Assembly: GCA_943787745.1 (NCBI GenBank)
Contig: CALSNJ010000005.1
Location: forward strand, 234,455-298,454
Length of the DNA stretch: 64,000 bases
Source: an uncultured Alphaproteobacteria bacterium
GTDB taxonomy: Bacteria > Pseudomonadota > Alphaproteobacteria > UBA6615
Direction of reading: 5' to 3'
The notes beneath the pieces were generated by a model. It saw only the letters and a list, made by a program, of their open reading frames with translations. It did not search any database and was not told the origin of the DNA. Both the position numbers and the translations under genes were made by a program. Below are positions 17,684 through 26,794 of this stretch, one piece after another (the stretch's first letter is position 1; the number at the start of each line of letters is the position of its first letter).

Positions 17684-20118
17684 CGGGTACAGCTGTGTTC
17701 GTCAGGCACCAAATGCGCGAAGGATCCGGGCGATTTCGCGATGACCACCCAGAACGGCATAGTCGAGAGCCGATTTCCGGTTTCGTCGGTTTCTGAAAGC
17801 TGTGAGCCGCTGTTAATCAACAGGCGGACGACGTCCAGATGCCCGTTCCAGGCAGCGCGCATTATTGGTGTGAGCCCTTGCTCATCCGCAATGCCCGATC
17901 GTGCGCCATTCTCGAGAAGCCGGCGGACAATGTCGGCATGGCCATTGCTGGCCGCCCATGAAACAGCGGTACGGCCTTCGTTGTCGGCCACATTCAGATC
18001 TGCGTCGAGTTCGACCAAAAGGTCCACGACTTCCTGCTCACCGCGCCATGCAGCGTTGATCACAGCTGTCCGGCCAGCGGTGTCGTTGCCCTCGAGATCC
18101 GCGCCGCGCGAGAGCAGTTCAGCGATCTTGGCAGTGTTGCCCGCTGCCGCCGCCGCAAGCAGTTGGTCGCGCAATCCGTCACCGCTGGATCCGCGTGAGC
18201 GGGAATCCGCCATGGCATCGAGCAAACGACGATACTCCCGGGCCAACCGACGGGAATCGATAACTTCGCGTGGTGCCATTTGCCGTTCAAGAACCGGGAT
18301 CAGTTCATTGGCTTCCTCGCTCCCCTGTTTGGCGGCCAGTTCCAGGAAGACATGAGATTGCACAAGGTCCTTCGGGACGATCCGGCCATCAGCGAACAAA
18401 GCGCCCAGCATCAACTGGGCTTCTTCGTCTCCGCGTTCGGCCGCGTTGCGAAGCATTTCCACCAACTCGTCGGGATCACTGCCATCGACCAGTCCGAGTA
18501 GATATCGCTTGGCCAAAGCAGTTTGTGCGCTCGCCAATCCTGCATCAGCGGCTTTCTCCAGAATATCGTTGGTGCGGAGATCGCCCGGGTTGGGGTTCCC
18601 GCCAATGGTGTCGAGCGCATCGGGATTGGTGAGCGCACGCGCAAGCGCTTCATTGTTCCCGGCGATTACAGCGATGACCTTTGCGAGCGGGTCGAGCTCT
18701 CCCCGCACGCGCGCAGACTGATCTGTTGGGCCGGCGTCGAGAGCCTTGAATTCTTGGCCTTCCTCCAGTGCTGCGATCTGCGCACCGGGGACGTCTTCAT
18801 TCATGGCTACTCCGGCGTCACGAACACCGTCCTCGGTGATGCCCTCGCGCAGTTCGGCGTCCGGGGAAATGGTCTCTGCTGCGTTTAGGGAGCCTTCCGC
18901 GACTTGAACCAGATTCTGCGAATCCGGGTTGTCCGGACCGCGCATGCCGGGGAGGTCATCATCGATCCCACTTGCAAGGCCGCCAATCCGCGCCAGAGCC
19001 GCACCCGGTTCGTCTGGCTTCAGAAGTTTGTCGACGACTTCTCGACTTTCGGCGGGGGTGCTGAAGCCATCTATCCCTCTGACAGGAGCGGTTACGTCAA
19101 ACTCGGGGCGTGGCTCGGTGTCCGCCGGGATCGGAGCTTCCGCGGTGATGTCGTTATCCTGATCGGGAAGGCCAGGTTGTCCGGTCGCCTGCTCAATCGT
19201 GGTGGTGGCATCAACCTGCAACTTGCCACCCGACGCCACATCGTCCGGTGTAACCGCGGTTGTTGTCTTCACAGAGGTAGACGAATTTTCTTCACCTTCT
19301 GAAAATTCTTCCGGGGTGCTGCCAATGGTGTCGGATTCAAGGGCGGCCGCAGAGTCTGGTGGTGACAATTCCCCCTGATTGGGAGCAACGGCACGCGTTA
19401 CATCGCCCGTGCTGAGACGTCCGGCATCGGTTTCACCGTCCTCAAGCCCTTCGGGGTCCCCGGAGCGAGGTGCCTCCGTTGCCGAGAGAGCTTCATCAGG
19501 GGTCAATCCTGCGACCTGAGTTGGGGTTTCGCCATCGGTGCTGGAGGCCACTGCAGCAGGAATATCTGTGTCTCCGCGCGCGCGCGCCGGGTCAGACTCG
19601 ACCGGGTCCTGATCGGGTTCTGGCTCGGGGCGCAAATTCACGAAGATGATGATTTCGCGCGTTGCCTGACCGGGTTCATCAGCCTCGCCGCTATCGCCGG
19701 GCCCTTCAACAGTTCCTTCGGCGGCGGCTTCAAGAGTCCGATCATCACCCTGGCCTTCGCCCCCCACCGGGGCTTCGGTCAGAGGGGCGTCGTCTGGGCT
19801 TCCGAAACGGGTGTCCGTCCGGTCGGAATCGCCGATTTCGTCAAATCCGAATTCACCGCTGGAATCTGTGTCGGAGAAGTCGTCCGGGTCCACGCCGGAG
19901 GCCGTTTCATCAGCCGTGGCGTCTTCGGATTCGCGCGTCAGGGCGCCGCTGGTGAACTTGCTCTGAAAGTCATTCGTTTCCCCATAGGTCAGCACGTCCT
20001 GTGTCTGACCTCGACCAAAACGATCACCGAAGGCGAGTTCGAGGGCGGGAATACTAAAGAGTGAGGCTGCCACGATGACAACGTGGACCACGCCTGATGT
20101 TCCGGCAGGGAAGAGCAT
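17665..20118 (-). CDS. Large membrane-anchored Sel1/ankyrin-repeat protein, frameshifted at the C terminus
   Basis: An 817-residue reading frame with one N-terminal membrane segment (residues 8-27), a long acidic Ser/Thr/Pro/Asp-rich and probably disordered region to about residue 480, Sel1-like helical repeats (about 500-610), then four ankyrin repeats (about 660-790; GADLEGND, DADLNVADNEGRTAV, GARSGIADEQGLTPI, GSQLSETDETGNR). The last repeat breaks near 17775: the next frame reads ALDYAVLGGHREIARILRAF, a perfect ankyrin continuation, ending at 17702. One missing base is implied, and without it the gene would no longer overlap its convergent neighbour. It starts 18 bp after moaA. Role unknown; protein-protein interaction at the periplasmic face is likely. 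Confidence 0.8.
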   Translation of the reverse strand: MLFPAGTSGVVHVVIVAASLFSIPALELAFGDRFGRGQTQDVLTYGETNDFQSKFTSGALTRESEDATADETASGVDPDDFSDTDSSGEFGFDEIGDSDRTDTRFGSPDDAPLTEAPVGGEGQGDDRTLEAAAEGTVEGPGDSGEADEPGQATREIIIFVNLRPEPEPDQDPVESDPARARGDTDIPAAVASSTDGETPTQVAGLTPDEALSATEAPRSGDPEGLEDGETDAGRLSTGDVTRAVAPNQGELSPPDSAAALESDTIGSTPEEFSEGEENSSTSVKTTTAVTPDDVASGGKLQVDATTTIEQATGQPGLPDQDNDITAEAPIPADTEPRPEFDVTAPVRGIDGFSTPAESREVVDKLLKPDEPGAALARIGGLASGIDDDLPGMRGPDNPDSQNLVQVAEGSLNAAETISPDAELREGITEDGVRDAGVAMNEDVPGAQIAALEEGQEFKALDAGPTDQSARVRGELDPLAKVIAVIAGNNEALARALTNPDALDTIGGNPNPGDLRTNDILEKAADAGLASAQTALAKRYLLGLVDGSDPDELVEMLRNAAERGDEEAQLMLGALFADGRIVPKDLVQSHVFLELAAKQGSEEANELIPVLERQMAPREVIDSRRLAREYRRLLDAMADSRSRGSSGDGLRDQLLAAAAAGNTAKIAELLSRGADLEGNDTAGRTAVINAAWRGEQEVVDLLVELDADLNVADNEGRTAVSWAASNGHADIVRRLLENGARSGIADEQGLTPIMRAAWNGHLDVVRLLINSGSQLSETDETGNRLSTMPFWVVIAKSPGSFAHLVPDEHSCTRYRSSI

Positions 20119-20136
20119 CGCGGCGCCGCAGTCCCC

Positions 20137-21165
20137 TCAGCCGCCCGTGACGCTCATGTGCCGGCCGACGGCTGGCGCATTCTGGCGACGGTCGATAATG
20201 AAGTCATGTCCCTTGGGTTTGCGGCCGATCGCTTCATGGATCGCGTCGATCAGCAATCCGTCATCCTCGCTGGCACGCAGCGGCGCCCGCAGATCAGCTG
20301 CATCTTCCTGTCCCAGGCACATATAAAGCGTGCCGGTGCAGGTCAGACGGACGCGATTGCACGCCTCACAGAAATTATGTGTCAAAGGGGTGATGAAGCC
20401 GATTCGTTGGCCCGTTTCCGCGATATCGAAATAGCGCGCAGGGCCGCCGGTGGCATGGTCGGATTCCGTAAGTGTCCAGCGTTTTGCCAGATCCCCGCGA
20501 ACCATCGAAAGCGGCAGATACTGGTCGAGGCGTTGTTCGCCGATTTCACCAAGCGGCATGACTTCGATAAAGGTCAGATCAAATCCACCTTCACCGCACC
20601 AGTTCAGCATGCGGTCGAATTCATCATCGTTCACACCGCGAAGTGCGACGGCATTGATCTTGATTGCCAGTCCTGCAGCCTGTGCGGCGGCGACACCTTC
20701 AAGGACGCGATCCAGATCTCCCCAGCGCGTGATTGCCTTGAACTTGTCGGGGTCGAGTGTGTCGAGCGAGATATTGATCCGTTTGACCCCCGCATCGGCG
20801 AGTTCCTGAGCATACCGCGCAAGCTGTGTGCCGTTGGAGGTCAGGGTCAGTTCATCCAGCGCCCCTGAGTCCAGGTGACGGCCGAGGCGTCGGATGAGCC
20901 ACATGATATTCTTGCGAACCAGAGGTTCACCCCCGGTCAGGCGCAGTTTGCGCACGCCCAACCCGACGAATGCGCTACACATTCGGTCGAGTTCTTCGAG
21001 GGAAAGCACCTGCGCTTTGGGCAGGAACGTCATGTCTTCGGCCATGCAGTAGACGCAGCGAAGGTCGCACCGGTCCGTGACAGAGACACGCAGATAGTTG
21101 ATCGGCCGCTCGAACGGATCGATCAGTGATGTCGCATTTTGTGAAGTCTCAATGTTCATGGACAC
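20137..21165 (-). CDS. moaA: GTP 3',8-cyclase MoaA
   Basis: A 342-residue radical-SAM enzyme that starts molybdenum cofactor synthesis by cyclising GTP. The N-terminal SAM cluster is CDLRCVYC, the C-terminal GTP-binding cluster [27 protein letters not shown] is present, and the protein ends in the functional Gly-Gly dipeptide. Length is normal. It is first in a minus-strand pair with the ankyrin protein and divergent from the HTH-PBP regulator. Molybdo- or tungstopterin is needed by the formate dehydrogenase further along the window. Confidence 0.96.
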   Translation of the reverse strand: MSMNIETSQNATSLIDPFERPINYLRVSVTDRCDLRCVYCMAEDMTFLPKAQVLSLEELDRMCSAFVGLGVRKLRLTGGEPLVRKNIMWLIRRLGRHLDSGALDELTLTSNGTQLARYAQELADAGVKRINISLDTLDPDKFKAITRWGDLDRVLEGVAAAQAAGLAIKINAVALRGVNDDEFDRMLNWCGEGGFDLTFIEVMPLGEIGEQRLDQYLPLSMVRGDLAKRWTLTESDHATGGPARYFDIAETGQRIGFITPLTHNFCEACNRVRLTCTGTLYMCLGQEDAADLRAPLRASEDDGLLIDAIHEAIGRKPKGHDFIIDRRQNAPAVGRHMSVTGG

Positions 21166-21264
21166 TTATGTAGTACGTTTCGCGACCGGAATGTAGGGGC
21201 CGATACAGAAGCTTTGGCCCTTTTTGGTAATAACAGACATACTCACGCAGGTTTTTGCGCACCA

Positions 21265-21285
21265 TTCGTCAAAATTGGTGACGAA
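21265..21285. promoter_or_regulatory. Candidate operator palindrome between moaA and the HTH-PBP regulator
   Basis: Perfect 7-bp inverted arms TTCGTCA and TGACGAA separated by seven AT-rich bases, in the 132-bp divergent region and just upstream of the regulator start at 21298. Position and symmetry suit a regulator-binding site, probably autoregulatory. Binding by this regulator is inference. Confidence 0.4.
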
Positions 21286-21297
21286 AGGCACAACGGT

Positions 21298-22199
21298 ATG
21301 GAGGCATGTTCCGTGCCAGAAATGATGACGACCCGGGAAGTTGCAGACTATCTGCGGGTCAAGGAACGCAAGATTTACGAGTTGATCCGGCAGGAACAAA
21401 TTCCCTGCGCCCGGGTTTCGGGAAAATGGTTGTTTCCCCGGGTCCTGATCGATCGATGGATTTTGCAAAGCGTTCAGGGCGGGGGCGTCGCCGCAAAACC
21501 GTCCCACCCGTGATTGCCGGAAGCCATGATCCCTTGCTCGACTGGGCGATTCGCGAAAGCGGCTCGGGGCTGGCGTTCCTCTCAGGCGGCAGTCTGGACG
21601 GCTTGCAACGTGTTGCCGAAGGGGAGGCAGCGCTTTGCGGGGCACATATGCGGGACCCGCAAACCGGCACCTACAACATTCCCTGGGTTGCGCGTGTTCT
21701 CGCTGACAGTGACGTTGTGGTGATTGCCTGGGCAAAGCGCCAGCAGGGTTTGGTGGTTGCAACGGGAAACCCTCTCGCGATCAGGTCTGTCACGGATCTG
21801 ACAAAAGGCCCGCGCGTGGTGCGACGTCAGGAAGGCGCGGGCAGCCGGTTGCTGCTCGACCAGTTGCTGGAGGCCGAAGGCCTTGATGAAGGCAAAGTTG
21901 TCTATGCCGAGGGGGTGGCGCGGACAGAAGCAGATCTGGGCGGCATGATTGTTGATGGCAAAGCTGATGTCGGTCTTGCGATCGGCGCGGCCGCTTCGAT
22001 GTTTCGCCTCGACTTCATTCCGTTGCAGGAAGAGCAATTCGACCTTGTGATCCGTCGCCGGGAGTTCTTTGAGCCACCGGTTCAGGCCTTGTTGTCGTTT
22101 GCGCGGACGCCCGAGTTTGAAATCCGGGCAGGCGAACTGGGTGGCTATGACGTGAGGTCTACTGGAGCGGTGGTTTGGAACGGGGTGTCGGCACCGTAA
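21298..22199 (+). pseudogene. Helix-turn-helix plus PBP-like (molybdate/tungstate-type) regulator, frameshifted
   Basis: The first frame (21298-21513) encodes an excisionase-type winged helix, MTTREVADYLRVKERKIYEL..GKWLFPRVLIDRWI. The second frame, from about 21480 to 22199, encodes the PBP-like ligand domain AGSHDPLLDWAIRESGSGLA..EGAGSRLLLDQLLE..DVGLAIGAAA. In known homologues these are one protein of about 300 residues. One missing base, most simply in the G run at 21481-21485, would join them; a programmed -1 shift is the alternative. Its place beside moaA and the tungstate transporter suggests an oxyanion-sensing regulator. The GAAAGG upstream of 21298 supports that start. Confidence 0.75.
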
Positions 22200-23265
22200 T
22201 GCCGCGAACCACGCCAAGCGGCGGTGGGGCATCGGGAATAGGGGGTTTGATCCGGGGCCGGGGTCCGGCGCCCTCGGCCCAACCGATAATGGATTGACGC
22301 TGGCCTGCCAGCTGTTCCTCAATGGCCGCAACGTCCAGAATGCCTTTGGCATCCTCATTCAGGATCAGATGCGATGCCCGTACCCGTTCGAAGGGAACCC
22401 GGGCGGCAGATGGGTCATCGAGGATGTCGGCAACCAGATTTCCAAGTTGCTGGCCAATTCCGTAAGGCTCGATCACCATCGCGGCCAGTGCGCCGCGCAC
22501 CACACTGTCTTCCTCGCTGGCAAACAGACGGAGTTTCTGCTGGGCTGCCGCTGCCGCGAGCGCCTCCACGGGGGCATCGGGCAGAAGTTTGCGATCAAGC
22601 AACAGGACTGTGTCTTGAGGGTCGAGTGCTCCGAGTTCTTCGCCAACGGCGTTTCGTCGGATTGAGACGGGAAGCGCGGCCACGTCCAGTTCGAAGCTTC
22701 GCGCCGCGGCAAGCAATTCCTGAAGCTGGGTTGTCAGGCCACCACGTTCGGGATCCACAGGCACAGCGACGTTCTTGGCGTCCGGGGCGAGTATCCGGAT
22801 CAGGGCAAGTTGATCATCCCGCGTGTCGCTTTCGGCAATGCCGGTGACGGCGCGCCGCCGGTGTTCATTGCTGATCTGTCGGGCCTGCTCCATGGAAATG
22901 CCTGCCCCGACAATCGGGATACGGGACTTTTGATCAAGCGCGGCCTGAAGGGACGGATTGGTGATTGCAACAATGACCCGGACTTCCTGTTCGGCAAACT
23001 CGCGAATCACGTCTGCTGCGCGCGCGCTGCCTGCGGAGGTTTCGCGAACAAGAAAGTTGATGGTCTGACCCGGGCTGAAGTTCCGTTCCGCCAGTCGATC
23101 ACGCAGGCCGTCAACAACCGCCTGAATTTCGGCGCTGAAGGTGATCGTGACAATGCCAACCCTGGGAGGTGCCTTGTTTTGTGATTGGGCCAGGCCAGCC
23201 TCTGTCAGGCCCAATGAGAGCGCCAGAGCCATCACCACTGCAATCTTTGAACGGATGCGCAACAT
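22159..23265 (-). CDS. ABC transporter substrate-binding protein (PF04392 type)
   Basis: A 368-residue secreted protein with a signal peptide (VVMALALSLGLTEAGLA) and the two-lobe pattern of ABC_sub_bind proteins: VGIVTITFSAEIQAVVDGLRD, VIVAITNPSLQAALD, IPIVGAG, and YGIGQQLGNLVADILD. The C terminus is proline-rich. These lipoprotein-like binders work with TrpXYZ-type permeases, but no matching permease is here; the gene instead follows tupA by 92 bp on the same strand. Ligand unknown. Its 3' end overlaps the convergent regulator gene by 41 bp. Confidence 0.8.
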   Translation of the reverse strand: MLRIRSKIAVVMALALSLGLTEAGLAQSQNKAPPRVGIVTITFSAEIQAVVDGLRDRLAERNFSPGQTINFLVRETSAGSARAADVIREFAEQEVRVIVAITNPSLQAALDQKSRIPIVGAGISMEQARQISNEHRRRAVTGIAESDTRDDQLALIRILAPDAKNVAVPVDPERGGLTTQLQELLAAARSFELDVAALPVSIRRNAVGEELGALDPQDTVLLLDRKLLPDAPVEALAAAAAQQKLRLFASEEDSVVRGALAAMVIEPYGIGQQLGNLVADILDDPSAARVPFERVRASHLILNEDAKGILDVAAIEEQLAGQRQSIIGWAEGAGPRPRIKPPIPDAPPPLGVVRGITVPTPRSKPPLQ

Positions 23266-23357
23266 GACGTCGTGAGCTAGTGGACCGGGCCAACAACCTG
23301 ACGGCCCGGGCTGCAGGCGTCAATCCGAAGCGCCGGTGTGACTGCGCGGACTCAGGC

Positions 23358-24182
23358 CTACTCGGCGTTGGGAAAAAACAGCTGCTGCCCGTCCACGCGA
23401 AAGGCTGCAATGGCAGCCTGACCTGTGCTGCTGGTTAGCCATGTCACCAGTTTTTCGGCGTCATCCGCACGGATATGGGGGTGACGTTTCGGGTTTACGA
23501 GCAGCACCCCATAAGGATTGAACAGCGGGGGATCACCTTCGAGAAGGATTTCCATATCTCCCCGGTTTCGGAAACTCAGCCATGTCCCGCGGTCCGTCAG
23601 GGTGTAGGCGCCCAGTCCGGCGGCAGTGTTCAGGGTGGCCCCCATGCCGGAGCCGGATTCCTTGTACCAGCCGCCCGAGGCGGATTGCGGGTCTATATCT
23701 GTTTCGGCCCAAAGGCGCAGTTCGGCCTTGTGGGTGCCACTGTCATCGCCGCGCGAAACGAATGTCGATCCGGTTTCGGCCATACGCGTCAGGGCGCGTG
23801 AGGCGTCCTGCATGCCCGAGATGTTCGCCGGGTCGTCGCGTGGCCCGACAATCACGAAATCATTGAACATCACGTCCCGGCGATAAGCGCCATAGCCAGC
23901 CGTGACAAACGCATCTTCGTCGCTGCGCGCGTGGACCAGCAGAATATCGGCGTCTCCCTGGCGCCCGATATTGAGCGCGGCCCCGGTGCCGACAGCAACG
24001 ACCCGGACGGGGATGCCTGTTTCCGCAGTGAACTGCGGCAGGATTGCACCCAGCAGACCGGAGTTCTCGGTTGAGGTGGTCGAGGCCAGCGTGATCGGGC
24101 CGTTTTGGGCCTGGGCGGAAACACCCAGCGCAAAGGAGAAAAGGAGCGCCGCAGTCGCGCAGCGTATGATCCGGGCTACCAA
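23358..24182 (-). CDS. tupA: Tungstate ABC transporter substrate-binding protein TupA
   Basis: A 274-residue periplasmic protein with a signal peptide ending AQAQ and the TupA oxyanion motif LASTTSTENSGLL at the mature N terminus, then ADILLVHARSDED, FVSRGDDSGTHKAE and GMGATLNTA, all TupA hallmarks that distinguish it from ModA. It binds tungstate with high affinity for uptake. The gene overlaps tupC by seven bases. Tungstate supply suits the formate dehydrogenase encoded downstream. Confidence 0.92.
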   Translation of the reverse strand: MVARIIRCATAALLFSFALGVSAQAQNGPITLASTTSTENSGLLGAILPQFTAETGIPVRVVAVGTGAALNIGRQGDADILLVHARSDEDAFVTAGYGAYRRDVMFNDFVIVGPRDDPANISGMQDASRALTRMAETGSTFVSRGDDSGTHKAELRLWAETDIDPQSASGGWYKESGSGMGATLNTAAGLGAYTLTDRGTWLSFRNRGDMEILLEGDPPLFNPYGVLLVNPKRHPHIRADDAEKLVTWLTSSTGQAAIAAFRVDGQQLFFPNAE

Positions 24183-24907
24183 AGCAATTCTCCCTGTGTA
24201 AAAGCGCGGGCCTCCGGGGTCTGGGGGTTCTCGAAGAACTCGCTTGCCGGTGTAAACTCCAGAAGCCGACCCTTGTGCAGAAACACAATGTCATCGGCGA
24301 GACGGCGGGCCTGCCCGAGATCATGGGTGGCCATAATGATTTTGGTGCCGGCCGCATGAAACCCCTCGACCAGGGATTCCACCGCGCGGGTGGCGGCGGG
24401 ATCGAGGCTGGCGGTGGGCTCATCTAGGAACAGCACCTCGGGTTCGGTCACCCAGGCACGGGCCAGCGCCAGACGTTGCTGCTCACCCCCCGACATCAGC
24501 CGGGCCGGGCGGTTGGCCAGATGGGACAGCCCGGCCAGCGCGAGCGCCGCTTCGGCGCGTTCGCGGCGTTCGGGCGCGGCGACATCACGAATTCTCAGCG
24601 TGTGCAGAATGTTGCCGATCGCCGTCCGGCGCAGCATGACCGGGCGCTGGAACACCATCGCCTGATGCCGGATGACCCGGGACCGGCTGGTGCCCGCGCC
24701 GCGCCAGATGATTTCGCCCGATGTGGGTTTGAGCAGGCCGTGGCACAGGCGCAGCAGCAGGCTTTTGCCCGCGCCGTTCGGGCCCAGAATGATGGTCCGC
24801 CGCCCGGCGCTCAGTGTGACGTCGATATCGTGGAGCAGGCGGGTGTCACCGCTCTCGAAGACCAGCTTGCGGATTTCCAGCGGCAGAATGGATTGCGGGG
24901 CGCTCAT
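24176..24907 (-). CDS. tupC: Tungstate ABC transporter ATP-binding protein TupC
   Basis: A 243-residue ABC ATPase with Walker A GPNGAGKS, signature MSGGEQQRLALARA, Walker B VLFLDEPTASLDP and the switch histidine in ATHDLGQ. It powers TupB. The open frame reaches 24973, but MSAPQS at 24907 lies 11 bp after the tupB stop and gives the normal length. It sits between tupB and tupA in the operon. Confidence 0.92.
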   Translation of the reverse strand: MSAPQSILPLEIRKLVFESGDTRLLHDIDVTLSAGRRTIILGPNGAGKSLLLRLCHGLLKPTSGEIIWRGAGTSRSRVIRHQAMVFQRPVMLRRTAIGNILHTLRIRDVAAPERRERAEAALALAGLSHLANRPARLMSGGEQQRLALARAWVTEPEVLFLDEPTASLDPAATRAVESLVEGFHAAGTKIIMATHDLGQARRLADDIVFLHKGRLLEFTPASEFFENPQTPEARAFTQGELLW

Positions 24908-24917
24908 GATGGGCTCG

Positions 24918-25630
24918 TCATGCGAGAGCTGCCTTGCGCGCGCTGGCGTTGTTGACGATCTGGACCGCGGCATTCACCGACAGCGCGATCACCAGCAGCA
25001 CGATCCCCAGCCCCAGCGCGGTGGCGAGATTACCCTTGGAGGTTTCCAGCGCGATGGCGGTCGTCATCACGCGGGTCGCGTGGTCGATATTGCCCCCGAC
25101 GATCATCACCGCCCCGACCTCGGCGATGGCCCGCCCGAACCCGGCGAGCACAACTGTGGCCAGCGAGAAACCGCGCGTCATAGATCAGCGTACCCAGCGT
25201 ATCGATAGGTCCGGCATTCAGGGAGCGCAGGTGATCGCCATATTCGCGCCACAGGTCCTCGACAATCTGTCGCGTGAGCGCGGCAACAATCGGGGTCACA
25301 AGGATCGCCTGCGCGATGATCATCGCCGTCGGGGTGAACAGCAGACCGAGCACACCGAGCGGTCCGCTGCGCGAGAGCATCAGGAAGACGATCAGGCCGA
25401 CAACGACCGGTGGCAGACCCATGAAGGTGTTGAGCAGCAGGGATACCACGCCACGCGCCGGGAAACTTGTACAGCGCGACGGCCGCACCCAGCGGAAACC
25501 CGATCAGGCACGCAATCGCCACAGCGCTCAGACTGACCCGCAGGGACAGCCCGACGATCTCAAGAAAATCTGCGTCCAGACTGGCAAGCAGCGCGCCAGC
25601 TTCGGCAAAGGCGTGAAAGAAGGTGTCCAT
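24918..25630 (-). pseudogene. tupB: Tungstate ABC transporter permease TupB, broken by two single-base insertions
   Basis: Three frames together give one TupB permease. Frame one runs from MDTFFHAFAEAG to GAAVALYKFP; frame two carries RGVVSLLLNTFMGLPPVVVGL..LGTLIYDAR; frame three carries FSLATVVLAGFGRAIAEVGAVMIVGGNID to the end. The first junction is repaired by removing one C of CCC (plus-strand GGG at 25460-25462), the second by removing one G near 25179. No stop or deletion accompanies them. As written, the permease cannot be made in full, which would disable the tup system unless this is a sequence error. Confidence 0.85.
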
Positions 25631-25939
25631 GAGTGTCTGTAATTATGTGTTTACAAGCAAAAATTACCTAATACCGAGTGGGTCGTTGGTAAATGCACTA
25701 TGTGAGGACATTCCGGACGATGTCCAGCCGGTGGCGGGAATGGGGAACCCTCTCCTCCCGGGAGGAGAGGGTGGTGAGCGCAGCGAACCGGGTGAGGTGG
25801 GTCGTGGTGTCAGGCGCGTGTCACTGGGAGTTCGTTGCACCCCCACCTCACCCCGGCCCTCTCCTCCCGGGAGGAGAGGGAGAAAAGCCTGGTTCAGAAA
25901 TCAATTCGCCGGGACCTCCGGATGTTCTAGGTTTCATCC
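25631..25939. other. Intergenic region between tupB and fdhD with palindromic repeats
   Basis: No gene seen. The part nearest tupB is AT-rich and should hold the divergent tupB and fdhD promoters. From 25748 the region contains two identical 24-bp perfect palindromes built on CTCCTCCCGGGAGGAG (25748-25771 and 25857-25880), with GGTGAGGTGGG and CCCACCTCACC in inverted orientation between them. Confidence 0.7.
25748..25880. repeat. Inverted pair of GGAGGAGAGGG palindromic repeats
   Basis: Two perfect 24-bp palindromes at the ends and inverted GGTGAGGTGGG arms inside, forming one large potential cruciform. A related single element lies at 28236-28316. Probably a non-coding mobile palindrome family of this genome. 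Confidence 0.75.
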
Positions 25940-26794
25940 ATGACATCTCTCATCCCCAATCCTGACGATCCGCGCCTGACCGAGCCTGTCTCGGGCATCG
26001 ATCAGGACGGCAACACGGTTGAGTCCCGCGTCGTGGTGGAACGTCCGCTGACCTTGTTTCTCAACGGGCAGGAGATCGTCACCATGATGACCATCGGGGA
26101 CTATCCCGATTATCTGGCGGTCGGCTATCTCGCCAACCAGAACATGCTGCTGCCCGGCGACAAGATCACCGGGATCGACCATGACGATGATCTCGGCGTG
26201 GTCGTGGTCCGCACCGACCGCACCACCGATTACGAGGAACGCCTGAAGAAGAAGACGCTCACGAGCGGCTGCGCCCAGGGCACGGTGTTCGGCGACCTGA
26301 TGGAAAGCCTCGAGGGGGTGCAGCTCAACACCGAGGCCCGGCTGCACACCTCATCGCTCTATGCCCTGACCAAGGCCATCAACACCATGCCGAGCCTGTA
26401 TCTCGCCGCCGGGGCGATCCACGGCTGCGTGTTGTGTCAGGGTGATGCGCCGCTGATCTATATGGAGGATGTCGGCCGTCACAATGCGGTCGACAAGATC
26501 GCGGGCTATATGCGCCTCAAGGGCATCACGGCGGATGACAAGATTTTCTACACGACCGGCCGCCTGACCTCCGAGATGGTCATCAAGACCGTCCATATGG
26601 GCATTCCCATTCTGGTCTCGCGCTCCGGCTTCACCGCCTGGGGCGTGGAGCTGGCCCGCGAAGCCAACCTCACCCTGATCGGCCGCGCCCGGGGGCAGCG
26701 GTTTCTGGCATTGGCGGGGGAGGAGCGGATCGTTTTCGACGCGGATGCGGGGGATGCGAAGCCCGACGATGAAGAGCGAAGGGGCGCATCGTGA
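25940..26794 (+). CDS. fdhD: Formate dehydrogenase accessory sulfurtransferase FdhD
   Basis: A 284-residue FdhD/NarQ protein with TSGCAQGT and AAGAIHGCVLC, the conserved cysteine regions, and EDVGRHNAVDKIAGY followed by TGRLTSEMVIKT and VSRSGFTAWGVELA. It passes sulfur from IscS to the molybdenum or tungsten cofactor before insertion into formate dehydrogenase. Length is normal and the frame is intact. Its stop overlaps the next gene's GTG. Confidence 0.95.
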   Translation: MTSLIPNPDDPRLTEPVSGIDQDGNTVESRVVVERPLTLFLNGQEIVTMMTIGDYPDYLAVGYLANQNMLLPGDKITGIDHDDDLGVVVVRTDRTTDYEERLKKKTLTSGCAQGTVFGDLMESLEGVQLNTEARLHTSSLYALTKAINTMPSLYLAAGAIHGCVLCQGDAPLIYMEDVGRHNAVDKIAGYMRLKGITADDKIFYTTGRLTSEMVIKTVHMGIPILVSRSGFTAWGVELAREANLTLIGRARGQRFLALAGEERIVFDADAGDAKPDDEERRGAS

